Shown here piece after piece: positions 49,230 through 61,869 of a stretch of 64,000 bases of DNA. The notes under the pieces are model-generated. The model did not search any database. It was not told where the DNA came from and saw only the letters and a program-made list of their open reading frames with translations. This stretch comes from Viscum album (Eukaryota; Streptophyta; Magnoliopsida; Santalales; Viscaceae). The stretch covers positions 231,189,591 through 231,253,590 of the forward strand of contig OY728143.1 of NCBI GenBank assembly GCA_963277665.1, in the 5' to 3' direction. A program made the translations under genes and the position numbers. Numbering within the stretch: the first letter of the stretch is position 1; each line of letters begins with the position of its first letter.

Positions 49230-51090
49230 CGTCTAAAACCCAAAAAGAATAGTGTGAGAGGCAAAAATCATGCTAGGGAAAACAACATAATAAAGGGGGA
49301 GTACCTTCAATATCCAACATCTTAGGTTTAATTCTATGGTCGTTAGCGTAATTCTAGTACTATAACCTATACGTATACTTATCCCTAGGGACATCCCTAG
49401 ACATACCTTAGAAATATCTCTAGGGATCTCACTAACGTTTTCGCATCCTAGTTTCCAAAGGTTGACTAAACCTTTCCTCTGATACCAACTGTAGAGACCC
49501 GTATCTTGACGTACATTGACATTACATTACTTTTGAGGAGTACTTAGTACATAACAAAAACACACACACAAGGATCGTAATAGTTTAGTTTCTTTGGAAA
49601 CTCGGAATGTAATCTTCTAATCGTGGTGAAGGATCTTCAATATCTCCCATAAAGATCTTCCTTTTTTTTACCTAAAAACCTTTCATTATATCCTGGGGAA
49701 AAGAAAACATAAAAGGGTGAGCTCAAATGCTCAGTAAGGGTAAACAAAAGAAATATCAATCACATCATATACATAAGAACATTGCCTTTGGAAATCTTAA
49801 CCTGCAAAAGAGCTCATAATATCATAACATGGGATAAATCATAGAAGTGAAAATGAGATCACCATAATCATAACACGAAACTTAAAACTTTGTGTCATGC
49901 ACACATAATCATGGAAAATCATTTCTTGTTAGTCATGACTCATTGCCAAGACTATCTTAGTGGACAAAGTCCCTTTCTGAATCGAGTAACCCTCGTTTCA
50001 GTCCTGTTTCACTGAACCGGTATAACCTACCATTTCAGCCATGTCTATCTCATGAGATATAAAATATTTACCCAATGCATTGGAGGGAGATATAGGTCCC
50101 ACCCATCTTATAATGAATCCTTTCTTATGTGTGCCACATAATCATAAAACATACATCAACGCATAACACATGTAACAAAAATGGGATTCTTGAAACATCA
50201 TGACATCATAAATCAATTCATATAAGATAAAGGAATTCATAAAAATAATTTCATCACAACATGAACAAATCAATTTAATAATAGGGATAAAAACAGAACC
50301 CTTTATTATCTTATATGGAAAATCATTTTGATAAAACACTTGAACTCTATTCTTGAGGAAAATATCCTTTCTTCTTCAAAAACATTTTCCTTTCATAACA
50401 TGTCATACAACTTTAAAATAAAAGAAGTTGATTAAAAATAAACTTGAAAACTTGTAAAGGAAGCTTCTTGGAAATAATGTTTTAAAAATCCATTCATGCC
50501 GTATAAGTTAAAAAAAACATTTTTCGTACTTTTGTCGGAAAAGTCAAAAAGTACCTCGTACGAAAAACGACAAAAGATTCCTTTCATACGTATTACTAAA
50601 AACTCACTGAAGGGTAAAAATGGATTTAAACAATTTTAGGTGGATGGAAATAATATTACATATTGATGAAACATGGATGTGGATGATAAAATACACCCCA
50701 GTAAATACTTACGAATAAACAATCTCGGATAAAAATGAGATTGTGATATTTCCCTTACCTTAGGTCCGATTTGCTTTGTACGTGTCCGAAGCTCCTGTAT
50801 AATGGTTTAAATAATGTCATTGACTTATTACAGAATCATATTCATTGTTATGATATCATATATGGTTCACTTATGACATTATATTACCCGTTATTTTGTA
50901 AACTCAATGTTAAAGAAGCATTTGGGTAAAATCGTTTCATTTATCGTAGGTGTTTTGACTTGTTGTTCTTGACATTATTGTTACTTATATCATGATTTAA
51001 TTACTTCCAGAATATAAAATATGATTTATATATCATATATATTCAGTATATATATATATATAATAGATAGATAAATAAAATGAAAAACAC

Positions 51091-51521
51091 CGTTCATGGA
51101 GACGGTAGTCCGTACGTACGCATGAACGCTGTTTTTCTTTCCTTATTGTCTTGAAATGGAAGTAAGTAGATGACATACATATGTATATATATACATAAAT
51201 CCAGTAGCTTTATAATGTCATATATTTCATTATTATTTATTATATATACATTATAATCATTCTTAAATGGTTAACATGGAGAATTAATCTGATCGCGTCG
51301 TGGAGACGGTAGTCCGTACGTACGCACGAGCGATGATATCATTTCTATAAATATTGAATTGAATTGGAGTGGATTATACAATATATCAGAATCAATATTA
51401 TGTTGTAATAACTATGTATAGTTATTCTTTACACCATTATACCCATCCATGTAAGGTGGTGGTGGAAAATAGATTACACCACGGCGTGGAGACGGTATTC
51501 CGTACGTACGCACGCGCGGTG
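51091..51521 (-). other. Three stem-loops with palindromic loop, T LTR 3
   Basis: Units start at 51091, about 51291 and 51477, with loops identical to LTR 1. In unit 2 the outermost base of the left arm is changed (gatcgc for catcgc). The rest of the pairing is kept. Confidence 0.72.
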
Positions 51522-51855
51522 ATTTCTTTTTCCGTAGGATGGATAGATGGTGAAATTGGGTTGTTTCATACTTATAATAACATATCAGTATATGAGTGAT
51601 ACTGATTTTATTATTTCATAATGAAACAACCTAAGAAGAAGAAGTGGAAGAAGAAATAAAGATGAAAGAATTGGTAACGGTAATTACCTCTTCTTTGAAG
51701 TGCCTCTTTGAGACCTCCTCTTAGGGCACTAGAATTGGTCTTTGAGGAAGACCGGAACCTCTAGGATGTTGCTAGGGAAGTGGAGAAGAGATTTTGGCAG
51801 TGGTTGGCCGAGCTTGAGTGCTCAAATTGGTGTGAGGAGGAGGGGGAGGAGGTGT

Positions 51856-51864
51856 CCTTTTATA
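51856..51864 (-). promoter_or_regulatory. TATA box, T LTR 3
   Basis: Minus-strand tataaaagg, same context as in LTR 1. Confidence 0.62.
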
Positions 51865-54380
51865 GGGGAGGAGAGGGGCACCTTAGGAATATCTCAAAAT
51901 ATTATTTTATATTAAAGTCAAAATCGGTTTATAATGGTTCCAAAGGGTCTTATTTCGAAGCTAAAGTGGGGATGGGTCGAAATCCTATCAACCAATAGAA
52001 TTTAGACAAGTTTAGGATATTATTTTAACCTTATCAATTAGATTTAACTCTAAGTTAAATAATTTAACTTTTACCATGTCTTTTTGTTTTCTCTCACTAT
52101 ATGGTTAATAAACTTACTATAACATGACAAACGAACCCCAAATTGTTTATTATTAATATATATATCCTTATCTAAGTCATTTGGCCGAACCTTATAATTT
52201 TAGGAATACAATAACAATTAATAATATAATATTTTATTTAAAAAACTATTTTGTGTCAATTTTGACACTATTTGATATATGATTTTTGTGAGAGTCATAA
52301 CAGAATTAAATGTTCAAACCAAGTTAATTAAATCAACATTAATATATCATAGTAACCTAGAAAATTAGTGGAATTCATAAAAAGTCTCAAATTACATTTA
52401 TTTTGGTGTTTATAACATCAATTATGTCAATATTTCATTAATAGGATAATTACTGCATCATCGTTGTGTCATAAATAAATTAAATTATTTTGTGTCTAAA
52501 AATTACAAATAAAATACCATCATGTAGGAAATACTTTTAGCTTTCTAATGAATATTTACAATCTAATTTATCTTATGTATAACCCCATATTAAAAATGAT
52601 TTACTTATTAAACATTGATTTTAACTATTTTAACCTTTCTTTAAATAAATTAATAATAAATGTCCAAATATAATCCAAGTGGGCCTAAATGGTCATATTT
52701 TATTCCTAAGTTTGTTTTTGGTCGAATTACACTTGTCCAATAGAATTAGGACATGTGTTAGGGTAATAGTAATATCATATTTACCCTTAGTTACCCTATT
52801 TACTATTAACCGCGGTAAAAAAAGTAAAAAGTTACTATTCACCAAAAAATTATTTTCATCTCATTGAACCACATTTTAGTCCTTTATATTAACCGTGTCT
52901 CTCGGATTTTTGAAATTCCATTCACAGAAGCGGCAAAATTAAGTTTGATGAAAAATTCAGTTTTTTTAACTACCACTTAGTAGTTTCACTATTCATCAAA
53001 AATTGATGTTTTTCAGAACAATGCCAAAATTTCATCCTAAGCTATATTTCATATTCCGAATTCAAAAATTAAATCTATTTTACCAAATTCATAACATAGA
53101 AGTTGCATTAATTAATTTTATAATTAAATCCCGCTGTTAAAATAAATAGCGTGTTTTTAGGAAACAATATATATCAAAAGATTGACACTTGATTATGTCT
53201 GGTTTAAATGTGATATTACAACCAATTACCAACATTGTATTAAATTGTAAAAATATATTCTAAATATACTTTAAAACCACTCAAATTAATAATTTATCTC
53301 TATTAATTATTTCGATTAAAAAAGTTGTTTTTAATTATAATTTATTAATTTTCACTATTCATCAGAATATGGAAGTTATCCGAAATGTACCAAAATTTCA
53401 CCTTAGGCTAAATTCGATACTCCGAATCCAAGAATGAAGTTCATTTTGAAAAATAAGATTTACAGAATTTTAAAAAGTGGTTATTACTATTCATAACGGC
53501 TAGTTTTAATAATATTTTAATAGCACATCGTTGTTTAGTGAAACTCGGTATTGCGTATTACACACCCTATCGAGGAAGGTCGCGATTGCGTGTAATGCAA
53601 GGCAATACAAGGATGCGTGTTGTGCAAGCTCCTTTTGGTGTAGCGTACAACACAAGACATTAATAAAATTAAAAAGAATATTTTTTTTATAAAATCTTGG
53701 GCTGTTACATTCTACCCCCCTTAAAATGAATTTCGCCATCGAAATTCGTCGGGGTTATAAATGGTTTACTATTCGAAAGTTTCTTTAATAGAAACCCACA
53801 TCGAAAAAAGGAATATCAAAACCAATCTTTAAAAACAAAAGTATGAAACGTAACGGTTACCCAAATAAACTAATCATTGGGATTCCACATAGGTGAAAAT
53901 ATGGATATGGAAGAGAAATCTAACCATCATGTTCTGATGGAGAGTGGTAGAGAACATGGCTATGGAAAAGCCAGTAATCACAAATCCATAGATTTGTGAT
54001 GATATAAGGTACCATCTGATTCATCAGGTATAAGATCACTAGGACAACATTTTTGGTTTTCAAGATCATTTCCCCTAAAGTTGAAAATTTGAATTAGAAT
54101 AAATACTTACTTTATTTTGGTACAATCTCACTGTTGTTCGTGCCTTGAACAATTACCACTTCATCTCTTAAATAAATGAAGTTTAATTTGTTATTCGTGA
54201 AGTGTTAGCAGATCATGTGATAGAATGACGGGTCATTCCATCTGTCTCAAACAAAAGGTTAGCAAAAATTATATGCATAAATCGATCTATAGTGAGATTA
54301 ATCATATATGGTTCCTAAAATGGACTTATACTTAATATATCATACTGCTTAATATAATAAAACTAGTTTCTACTAAACAG

Positions 54381-54494
54381 GGACTTCCTGTAGGCCAGTG
54401 GTAGGCGATAAAGGCCAGTCGCACTTCGGTTGTGGGTTCGATTCCCACAGCCTTGTCCGAAGCGATGGGCTGTCGCCCGTCCTGCAGGTTGTCC
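54381..54494 (+). ncRNA. tRNA-like nested hairpin with Pol III-type boxes, copy 3
   Basis: Same sequence and layout as copies 1 and 2, with the T5 run directly after it. Confidence 0.55.
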
Positions 54495-55022
54495 TTTTTC
54501 TAAAACTACATTACTATAACATCCTATCAATAATATCGAAAATCTTCTATCCTTAAACAATACTAACTTATGTCCAACATAATCCAGTCTAATCTTTAGG
54601 CTTATACATAATACTGCAGTCCACTCTCATAATATAGTGACAACGATTACCAGAGATTTAATACTGTCGTTGATCCCCACATATCATAAGATATGTCTTG
54701 TTGGTCACATTCCAAACATTCAAAGTCCTTAATCGTGTATTCTCTTGAATACCATAGTGAAAACATGAGTGCAGTTAAAAGTTAACACTTTCCACATACC
54801 AAAATCCTCAAAATTCTATATACTCAACCCATGATATCACTTAGTCCTTATATCAATCATGAGCTCATGAATACTATTAAACATTTCATTTTCTCGTCTT
54901 CATTATGCGCATATCATCTTATTTCCAAAAAATATCTCAATCACTTTGAATACCACATCAATAAATATTTCAATACTCAATGATACAACATTATTTTGGA
55001 ATCCCATTACATAAACACTTAA

Positions 55023-56137
55023 TCATTCCACCACATCGTTGTCATATTCAACATTGCCAATAGTGATCGCATGTGATTTCCCTTTGTCCTTTGCCGTCAG
55101 TGGTTGCTCATGTTGATCATCACTAACCCTTGGATTAGGGCAATTATTAGCATAATGCCCCATTTCCTTGCACTTGAAGCATTGAAGTGTTGGCGGTGCG
55201 TTCTCTGCAGTGTTTGCTTTATTCACATCATTAGAAACCCTTTTTCCATTACTTCGACACTCAGCTGCTCGTTGACCTTTTTTCCACACTTAAAACATTT
55301 TCTAGTCCCTTTAAGACAATCTCCACCATGCTTCTTTCCACACTTTGTGCATAAGGAAACATTCATCTTCTTTTCACCATTATTATGAGATTTCTCCTTG
55401 AACTCCATCTTTTGTTTCTTGTCAAAACCATGAGATGGATATGTAACACCAACTTCCATTTCTACCTTGATAGCACAACGCACAATTTCTTCATAGCTAC
55501 TGAAGTCTCTTATAGCTAATGCCCTTCGAAGACTTGGTTTTAAGCCACTGAAAAATCGATCAACTTTACTTTCAGGTTGGATGATAATTCCAGAAGCATA
55601 CCTTGCAAGTCTTGTAAAATTTGCTTCATAGGTACCAACAGATTCATCGTCCCTTTGCTTCAGTTCAAGAAACTCTTTCTCCATCTTTGTTCGAAGAATA
55701 CGAGGGAAGTACTTACTGAAAAACAAGTTCTTGAACTCGTCCCATTCCATGGACTCAATTTCATCTCCTGGCCTCGTATTCTTGATAAGATTCCACCATT
55801 GATCAGCTTCACCTTCCAAAGGATATACTGTTAAGATGACTTTATCATGTTCAGAACATTGAAGAACTGAAAATATCTTTTCAGTAGTACTGATCCATTG
55901 TTCAGCCACAAGTGGATCAGAAGACCCACTGAATGAAGGTGGACGTTGCCTCATGAAGGACTCAATAGAATATTGTTCCCTTCTCTGCTAATTTGGAAGT
56001 CCAGAATGATTCATAGCTTGTGTATGTATAGCAATAAGATTTTTCACTCCATCTCCCATAACATTTGTTTGTTCAGGAGGGCAATCATTGCATTGTCCAT
56101 TGCATTGATCAACACGGTTCCTTCGGGTTCCAGCCAT
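55023..56137 (-). pseudogene. T gag, copy 3 (same breaks)
   Basis: Same TAG at codon 50 (55990-55988) and same -1 frame change near 55281. The main open part is 55954-55223; the tail is 55289-55023. Differences from copies 1 and 2: VYPLEGEAD for VYRLEGEAD, RPGDE for RPRDE, LTAKD for LKAKD. The slippery A run is six A in all three copies. Confidence 0.85.
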
Positions 56138-57999
56138 CGTCTAAAACCCAAAAAGAATAGTGTGAGAGGCAAAAATCATGCTAGGGAAAACAACATAATA
56201 AAGGGGGAGTACCTTCAATATCCAACATCTTAGGTTTAATTCTATGGTCGTTAGCGTAATTCTAGTACTATAACCTATACGTATACTTATCCCTAGGGAC
56301 ATCCCTAGACATACATTAGAAATATCTCTAGGGATCTCACTAACGTTTTCGCATCCTAGTTTCCAAAGGTTGACTAAACCGTTCCTCTGATACCAACTGT
56401 AGAGACCCGTATCTTGACGTACATTGACATTACATTACTTTTGCGGAATACTTAGTACATAACAAAAACACACACACAAGGATCGTAATAGTTTAGTGTC
56501 TTTGGAAACTCGGAACGTAATCTTCTAATCGTGGTGAAGGATCTTCAATATCTCCCATAAAGATCTTCCTTTTTTTTTACCTAAAAACCTTTCTTTATAT
56601 CCTGGGGAAAAGAAAACATAAAAGGGTGAGCTCAAATGCTCAGTAAGGGTAAACAAATGAAATATCAATCACATCATATACATAAGAACATTGCCTTTGG
56701 AAATCTTAACCTGCAAAAGAGCTCATAATATCATAACATGGGATAAATCATAGAAGTGAAAATGAGATCACCATAATCATAACACGAAACTTAAAACTTT
56801 GTGTCATGCACACATAATCATGGAAAATCATTTCTTGTTAGTCATGACTCATTGCCAAGACTATCTTAGTGGACAAAGTCCCTTTCTGAATCGAGTAACC
56901 CTCGTTTCAGTCCTGTTTCACTGAACCGGTATAACCTACCATTTCAGCCATGTCTATCTCATGAGATATAAAATATTTACCCAATGCATTGGAGGGAGAT
57001 ATAGGTCCCACCCATCTTATAATGAATCCTTTCTTATGTGTGCCACATAATCATAAAACATACATCAACTCATAACACATGTAACAAAAATGGGATTCTT
57101 GAAACATCATGACATCATAAATCAATTCATATAAGATAAAGGAATTCATAAAAATAATTTCATCACAACATGAACAAATCAATTTAATAATAGGGATAAA
57201 AACAGAACCCTTTATTATCTTATATGGAAAATCATTTTGATAAAACACTTGAACTCTATTCTTGAGGAAAATATCCTTTCTTCTTCAAAAACATTTTCCT
57301 TTCATAACATGTCATACAACTTTAAAATAAAAGAAGTTGATTAAAAATAAACATGAAAACTTGAAAAGAAGCTTCTTGGAAATAATGTTTTAAAAATCCA
57401 TTCATTCTGTATAAGTTAAAAAAAACATTTTTCGTACTTTTGTCGGAAAAGTCAAAAAGTACCTCGTACGAAAAACGAAAAAAGATTCCTTTCATACGTA
57501 TTACTAAAAACTCACTGAAGGGTAAAAATGGATTTAAACAATTTTAGGTGGATGGAAATAATATTACATATTGATGAAACATGGATGTGGATGATAAAAT
57601 ACACCCCAGTAAATACTTACGAATAAACAATCTCGGATAAAAATGAGATTGTGATATTTCCCTTACCTTAGGTCCGATTTTCTTTGTACGTGTCCGAAGC
57701 TCCTGTATAATGGTTTAAATAATGTCATTGACTTATTACAGAATCATATTCATTGTTATGATATCATATATGGTTCACTTATGACATTATATTACCCGTT
57801 ATTTTGTAAACTCCATGTTAAAGAAGCGTTTTGGGTAAAATCGTTTCATTTATCGTAGGTGTTTTGACTTGTTGTTCTTGACATTATTGTTACTTATATC
57901 ATGATTTAATTACTTCCAGAATATAAAATATGATTTATATATCATATATATTCAGTATATATATATATATAATAGATAGATAAATAAAATGAAAAACAC

Positions 58000-58430
58000 C
58001 GTTCATGGAGACGGTAGTCCGTACGTACGCATGAACGCTGTTTTTCTTTCCTTATTGTCTTGAAATGGAAGTAAGTAGATGACATACATATGTATATATA
58101 TACATAAATCCAGTAGCTTTATAATGTCATATATTTCATTATTATTTCTTATATATACATTATAATCATTCTTAAATGGTTAACATGGACAATGAATCTC
58201 ATCGCGTCATGGAGACGGTAGTCCGTACGTACGCACGAGCGATGATATCATTTCTATAAATATTGAATTGAATTGGAGTGGATTATACAATATATCAGAA
58301 TCAATATTATGTTGTAATAACTATGTATAGTTATTCTTTACACCATTATACCCATCCATGTAAGGTGGTGGTGGAAAATAGATTACACCACGGCGTGGAG
58401 ACGGTATTCCGTACGTACGCACGCGCGGTG
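58000..58430 (-). other. Three stem-loops with palindromic loop, T LTR 4
   Basis: Units start at 58000, about 58200 and 58386. The loops are unchanged. Unit 2 has one stem mismatch (gtcatg for gtcgtg). Units 1 and 3 are intact. Confidence 0.72.
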
Positions 58431-58767
58431 ATTTCTTTTTCCGTAGGATGGATAGATTGTGAAATAGGGTTGTTTCATACTTATAATGACATATCAGTAT
58501 ATGAGTGATACTTATGTTATTACTTCATAATGAAACAACCTAAGAAGAAGAAGAAGTGGAAGAAGAAATAAAGATGAAAGAATTGGTAACGGTAATTACC
58601 TCTTCTTTGAAGTGCCTCTTTGAGACCTCCTCTTAGGGCACTAGAATTGGTCTTTGAGGAAGACCAGAACCTCTAGGATGTTGCTAGGGAAGTGGAGAAG
58701 GGATTTTGGCAGGGGTTGTCCGAGCTTTAGTGCTCAAATTGGTGTGAGGAGGAGGGGGAGGAGGTGT

Positions 58768-58776
58768 CCTTTTATA
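58768..58776 (-). promoter_or_regulatory. TATA box, T LTR 4 (5' LTR of the array)
   Basis: Minus-strand tataaaagg. As the 5'-most LTR of the array, this is where a transcript of the outer unit would begin. Confidence 0.62.
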
Positions 58777-60621
58777 GGGGAGGAGAGGGGCACCTTAGGA
58801 ATATCTCAAAATATTATTTTATATTAAAGTCAAAATCGGTTTATAATGGTTCCAAAGGGTCTTATTTCGAAGCTAAAGTGGGGATGGGTCGAAATCCTAT
58901 CAACCAATAGAATTTAGACAAGTTTAGGATATTATTTTAACCTTATCAATTAGATTTAACTCTAAGTTAAATAATTTAACTTTTACCATGTCTTTTTGTT
59001 TTCTTTCACTATATGGTTAATAAACTTACTATAACATGCCAAACGAACCCCAAATTGTTTATTATTAATATATATATCCTTATATAAGTCATTTGGCCGA
59101 TCCTTAGATTTTTAGGAATACAATAACAATTAATAATATAATATTTGATTTAAAAAACTATTTTGTGTCAATTTTGACACTATTTGATATATGATTTTTG
59201 TGAGAGTCATAACAGAATTAAATGTTCGAACCAAGTTAATTAAATCAACATTAATATATCATAGTAACCTAGAAAATTAGTGGAATTCATAAAAAGTCTC
59301 AAATTACATTTATTTTGGTGTTTATAACATCAATTATATCAATATTTCATTAATAAGATAATTACTGCATCATCGTTGTGTCATAAATAAATTAAATTAT
59401 TTTATGTCTAAAAATTACAAATAAAATACCATCATGTAGGAAAGCTTTTTATCTTTCTAATGAATATTTACAATCGAATTTATCTTATGTATAACCCCAT
59501 ATTAAAAATGATTTACTTATTAAACTTTGATTTTAACTATTTTAAACTTTCTTTAAATAAATTAATAATAAATGTCCTAATATAATCCAAGTGGGCCTAA
59601 ATGGTCATATTTTATTCCTAAGTTTGTTTCTGGTCGAATTACACTTGTCCAATAGAATTAGGACATGTGTTAGGGTAATAGTAATATCATATTTACCCTT
59701 AGTTACCCTATTTACTATTAACCGCGGTAAAAAAAGTAAAAAGTTACTATTCACCAAAAAATTATTTTCATCTCATTGAACCACATTTTAGTCCTTGATA
59801 TTAACCATGTCTCTCGGATTTTCGAAATTCCATTCACAGAAGCGGCAAAATTAAGTTTTATGAAAAATTCAGTTTTTTTAACTACCACTTAGTAGTTTCA
59901 CTATTCATCAAAAATTGATGTTTTTCAGAACAATGCCAAAATTTCATCCTAAGCTATATTTCATATTCCGAATTCAAAAATTAAATCTATTTTACCAAAT
60001 TCATAACATAGAAGTTGAATTAATTAATTTTATAATTAAATCCCGCTATTAAAATAAATAGCGTGTTTTTAGGAAATAATATATATCAAAAGATTGACAC
60101 TTGATTATGTCTGGTTTAAATGTGAAATTACAACCAATGACCAACATTGTATTAAATTGTAAAAATCTATTCTAAATATACTTTAAAACCACTCAAATTA
60201 ATAATTTATCTCTCTTAATTATTTCGATTAAAAAAGTTGTTTTTAATTATAATTTATTAATTTTCACTATTCATCAGAATATGGAAGTTATCCGAAATGT
60301 ACCAAAATTTCACCTTAGGCTAAATTCGATACTCCGAATCCAAGAATGAAGTTCATTTTGAAAAATAATATTTACAGAATTTTAAAAAGTGGTTATTACT
60401 ATTCATAACGGCTAGTTTTAATAATATTTTAATAGCACATCGTTGTTTAGTGAAACTCGGTATTGCGTATTACACACGCTATCGAGGAAGGTCGCGATTG
60501 CGTGTAATGAAAGGCAAGACAAGGATGCATGTTGTGCAAGCTCCTTTTGGTGTAGCGTACAACACAAGACATTAATAAAATTAAAAAGAATATTTTTTTT
60601 ATAAAATCTTGGGCTGTTACA

Positions 60622-60626
60622 GATTT
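60622..60626. other. Right target-site duplication of array T (gattt)
   Basis: Perfect partner of 35664-35668, followed by the continuation of the P integrase frame. Confidence 0.92.
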
Positions 60627-61830
60627 GAAGGAACATTTTTTGTGGGACAACATGAAGAGAGAGATTGTTGATTATGTGTCGAGATGTATGGTTTGTCAAT
60701 AGGTGAAGGATAGAATACAACATTCTGGAGGATTCATGCAACCTATTCCCATACTTGTGAGGAAATGTGATGATATTATGATAGACATTGTCATGGGACT
60801 ACCAATGACTCCTATAAGTAATAATGAAATATAGGTCATTGGTGATTTTCTTAAAAATTAAATACATTTTCATACTATAAGAGAATATTTACCACTTGAA
60901 TGTTTAGCAAGATTAAAAATTAATGAAGTTGTAAGGATTCATGGTGTAAACCATTTGATTGTTTATGATCGTGATCCCCATTTTACATCAAGATTCTAGA
61001 AAAGTCATTAGAAAACCCTAGACAATGAACTTCATTTGAGCACTGCCTACCACCCTTAAATTGAGGGACAATCAGAACAGACTATTCAAACCGTAGAATA
61101 CATGTTGATATCTTTTTCACTTGACTTACAAGGTATGGGGGATCAGTATTTACCTATGGTATAATTTTCATTTAAAAGTATCTTCTATTCAAGTATTCAG
61201 ATGGCACCATATGAAGTATTACATGGAAAGAGATTTCACACACCAACTTGTTGGGATGATGTTGGTGAAAGAAAACTCCTAGGTCAAGAACGTGTTGAGG
61301 AAACAATGGAAAAGGTGAATATTATCCAAACCCAGATCAAAACATCTCAAATTAGGAAAAAGCACTATGCCAATAAACAAAGAAAGGATTTGGAATTTCA
61401 AGTGGGTGATCAGGTTTTCTTGAAGGTATCTCCATGGAATGGTGTTATATGATTCAGTAATAAGGGTAAATTGAGTCTCAAGAACATCATACATTTCTAA
61501 ATTCCGGAACTAATTAGAGTTGTAGCTTACCATTTGGAAATACTGCCAAGTCTCTCTAATGTTCATGATGTGTTCCATGTATTACTGTTGAGAAAATACA
61601 TGCCTGACCCAACGCATATACTCACCTATGAAGAATTAGAACTGGAACCCGATCTGCCTTATTATTAAAATCATATCAAGACTCTTGATACCAGAGATCA
61701 TGTGATGAGAAATTGGATGACTCACCTGGTAAAGGTTCTTCACAGAAACTATAAAATAGAAGAGGTGACATAAGAAACTGAGGAACATATGACGAAGAAC
61801 CACCTGAATCTTTTTTTTAAGTAGTATTCT
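60622..61830 (+). pseudogene. P integrase, C-terminal part with chromodomain-like tail
   Basis: Continues the gene cut at 35669. Seen in order: REIVDYVSRCMVCQ (finger cysteines), IMIDIVMGLP (first catalytic D, about 60784), VYDRDPHFTS (second D, 60967-60969), GQSEQT (glutamate near 61072), then the open stretch 61201-61452 (MAPYEVLHGKRFHTPTCWDD to DQVFLKVSPW) and the tail LRKYMPDPTHILTYEELELEPDL, TRDHVMRNWMTHLVKVLHRNYKIEEVT, the chromodomain-like end. Many in-frame stops remain, so it is inactive although the catalytic residues survive. Confidence 0.88.
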
Positions 61831-61855
61831 AGAAATTTTGAGGAAGAAATTATTT

Positions 61856-61869
61856 GAAGGAGGGAATAA
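61856..61869 (+). other. Polypurine tract of P
   Basis: gaaggagggaataa-type purine run directly before the 3' LTR start. It matches M's tract gaaggaggggagaa. Confidence 0.82.

Larger units (their letters stand above)
46802..49489 (-). other. T internal region 2
   Basis: 2,688 bp, same plan as internal region 1 and differing by a handful of substitutions, for example ggtacaatctc for ggtacattctc and a gag start of MVGTRR for MAGTRR. Polypurine tract at 46802, primer site ending at 49489. The stretches 46830-47460 and 47600-48110 hold nothing recognisable. Confidence 0.88.
49490..53709 (-). repeat. T LTR 3 (shared, internal to array)
   Basis: 4,220 bp, flanked by a primer site on the left and a polypurine tract on the right, like LTR 2. 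Stem-loops at 51091-51521, TATA box at 51856-51864. Private changes include ttttgaggagtac near its start and a one-base loss in 'gaagcatttgggt' near 50920. Confidence 0.92.
53710..56397 (-). other. T internal region 3
   Basis: 2,688 bp, same plan as regions 1 and 2. It shares most region-2 variants against region 1 and adds private ones (for example aaaggatatac in gag). Polypurine tract at 53710, primer site ending at 56397. The stretches 53740-54370 and 54510-55020 hold nothing recognisable. Confidence 0.88.
35669..60621 (-). mobile_element. T: tandem array of a non-autonomous LTR retrotransposon (4 LTRs, 3 internal regions)
   Basis: 24,953 bp between perfect 5 bp duplications, beginning tgtagcgaccc and ending gctgttaca. 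LTRs lie at 35669-39890, 42579-46801, 49490-53709 and 56398-60621. Internal regions lie at 39891-42578, 46802-49489 and 53710-56397, each exactly 2,688 bp. All units run on the minus strand: primer site at the right of each internal region, polypurine tract at the left. Copies differ by about 1-2% in LTRs and less in internal regions, by eye. The element has gag only, so it would need enzymes in trans. One insertion followed by LTR-LTR unequal recombination explains the layout. Confidence 0.92.
56398..60621 (-). repeat. T LTR 4 (outer, 5' end of array)
   Basis: 4,224 bp. Its outer end gggctgttaca abuts the duplication gattt. It has many private changes in its right half (for example tgtgaaatag near 58457, aaagctttttatctttc near 59442), so it differs from LTR 1 more than the inner LTRs differ from each other. 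Stem-loops at 58000-58430, TATA box at 58768-58776. Confidence 0.92.

Noticed and set aside
35669..60621. Satellite or CRISPR-like array
   Set aside because: The 6.9 kb periodicity comes from LTR and internal regions with primer sites, polypurine tracts and target-site duplications, not from short repeats and spacers.
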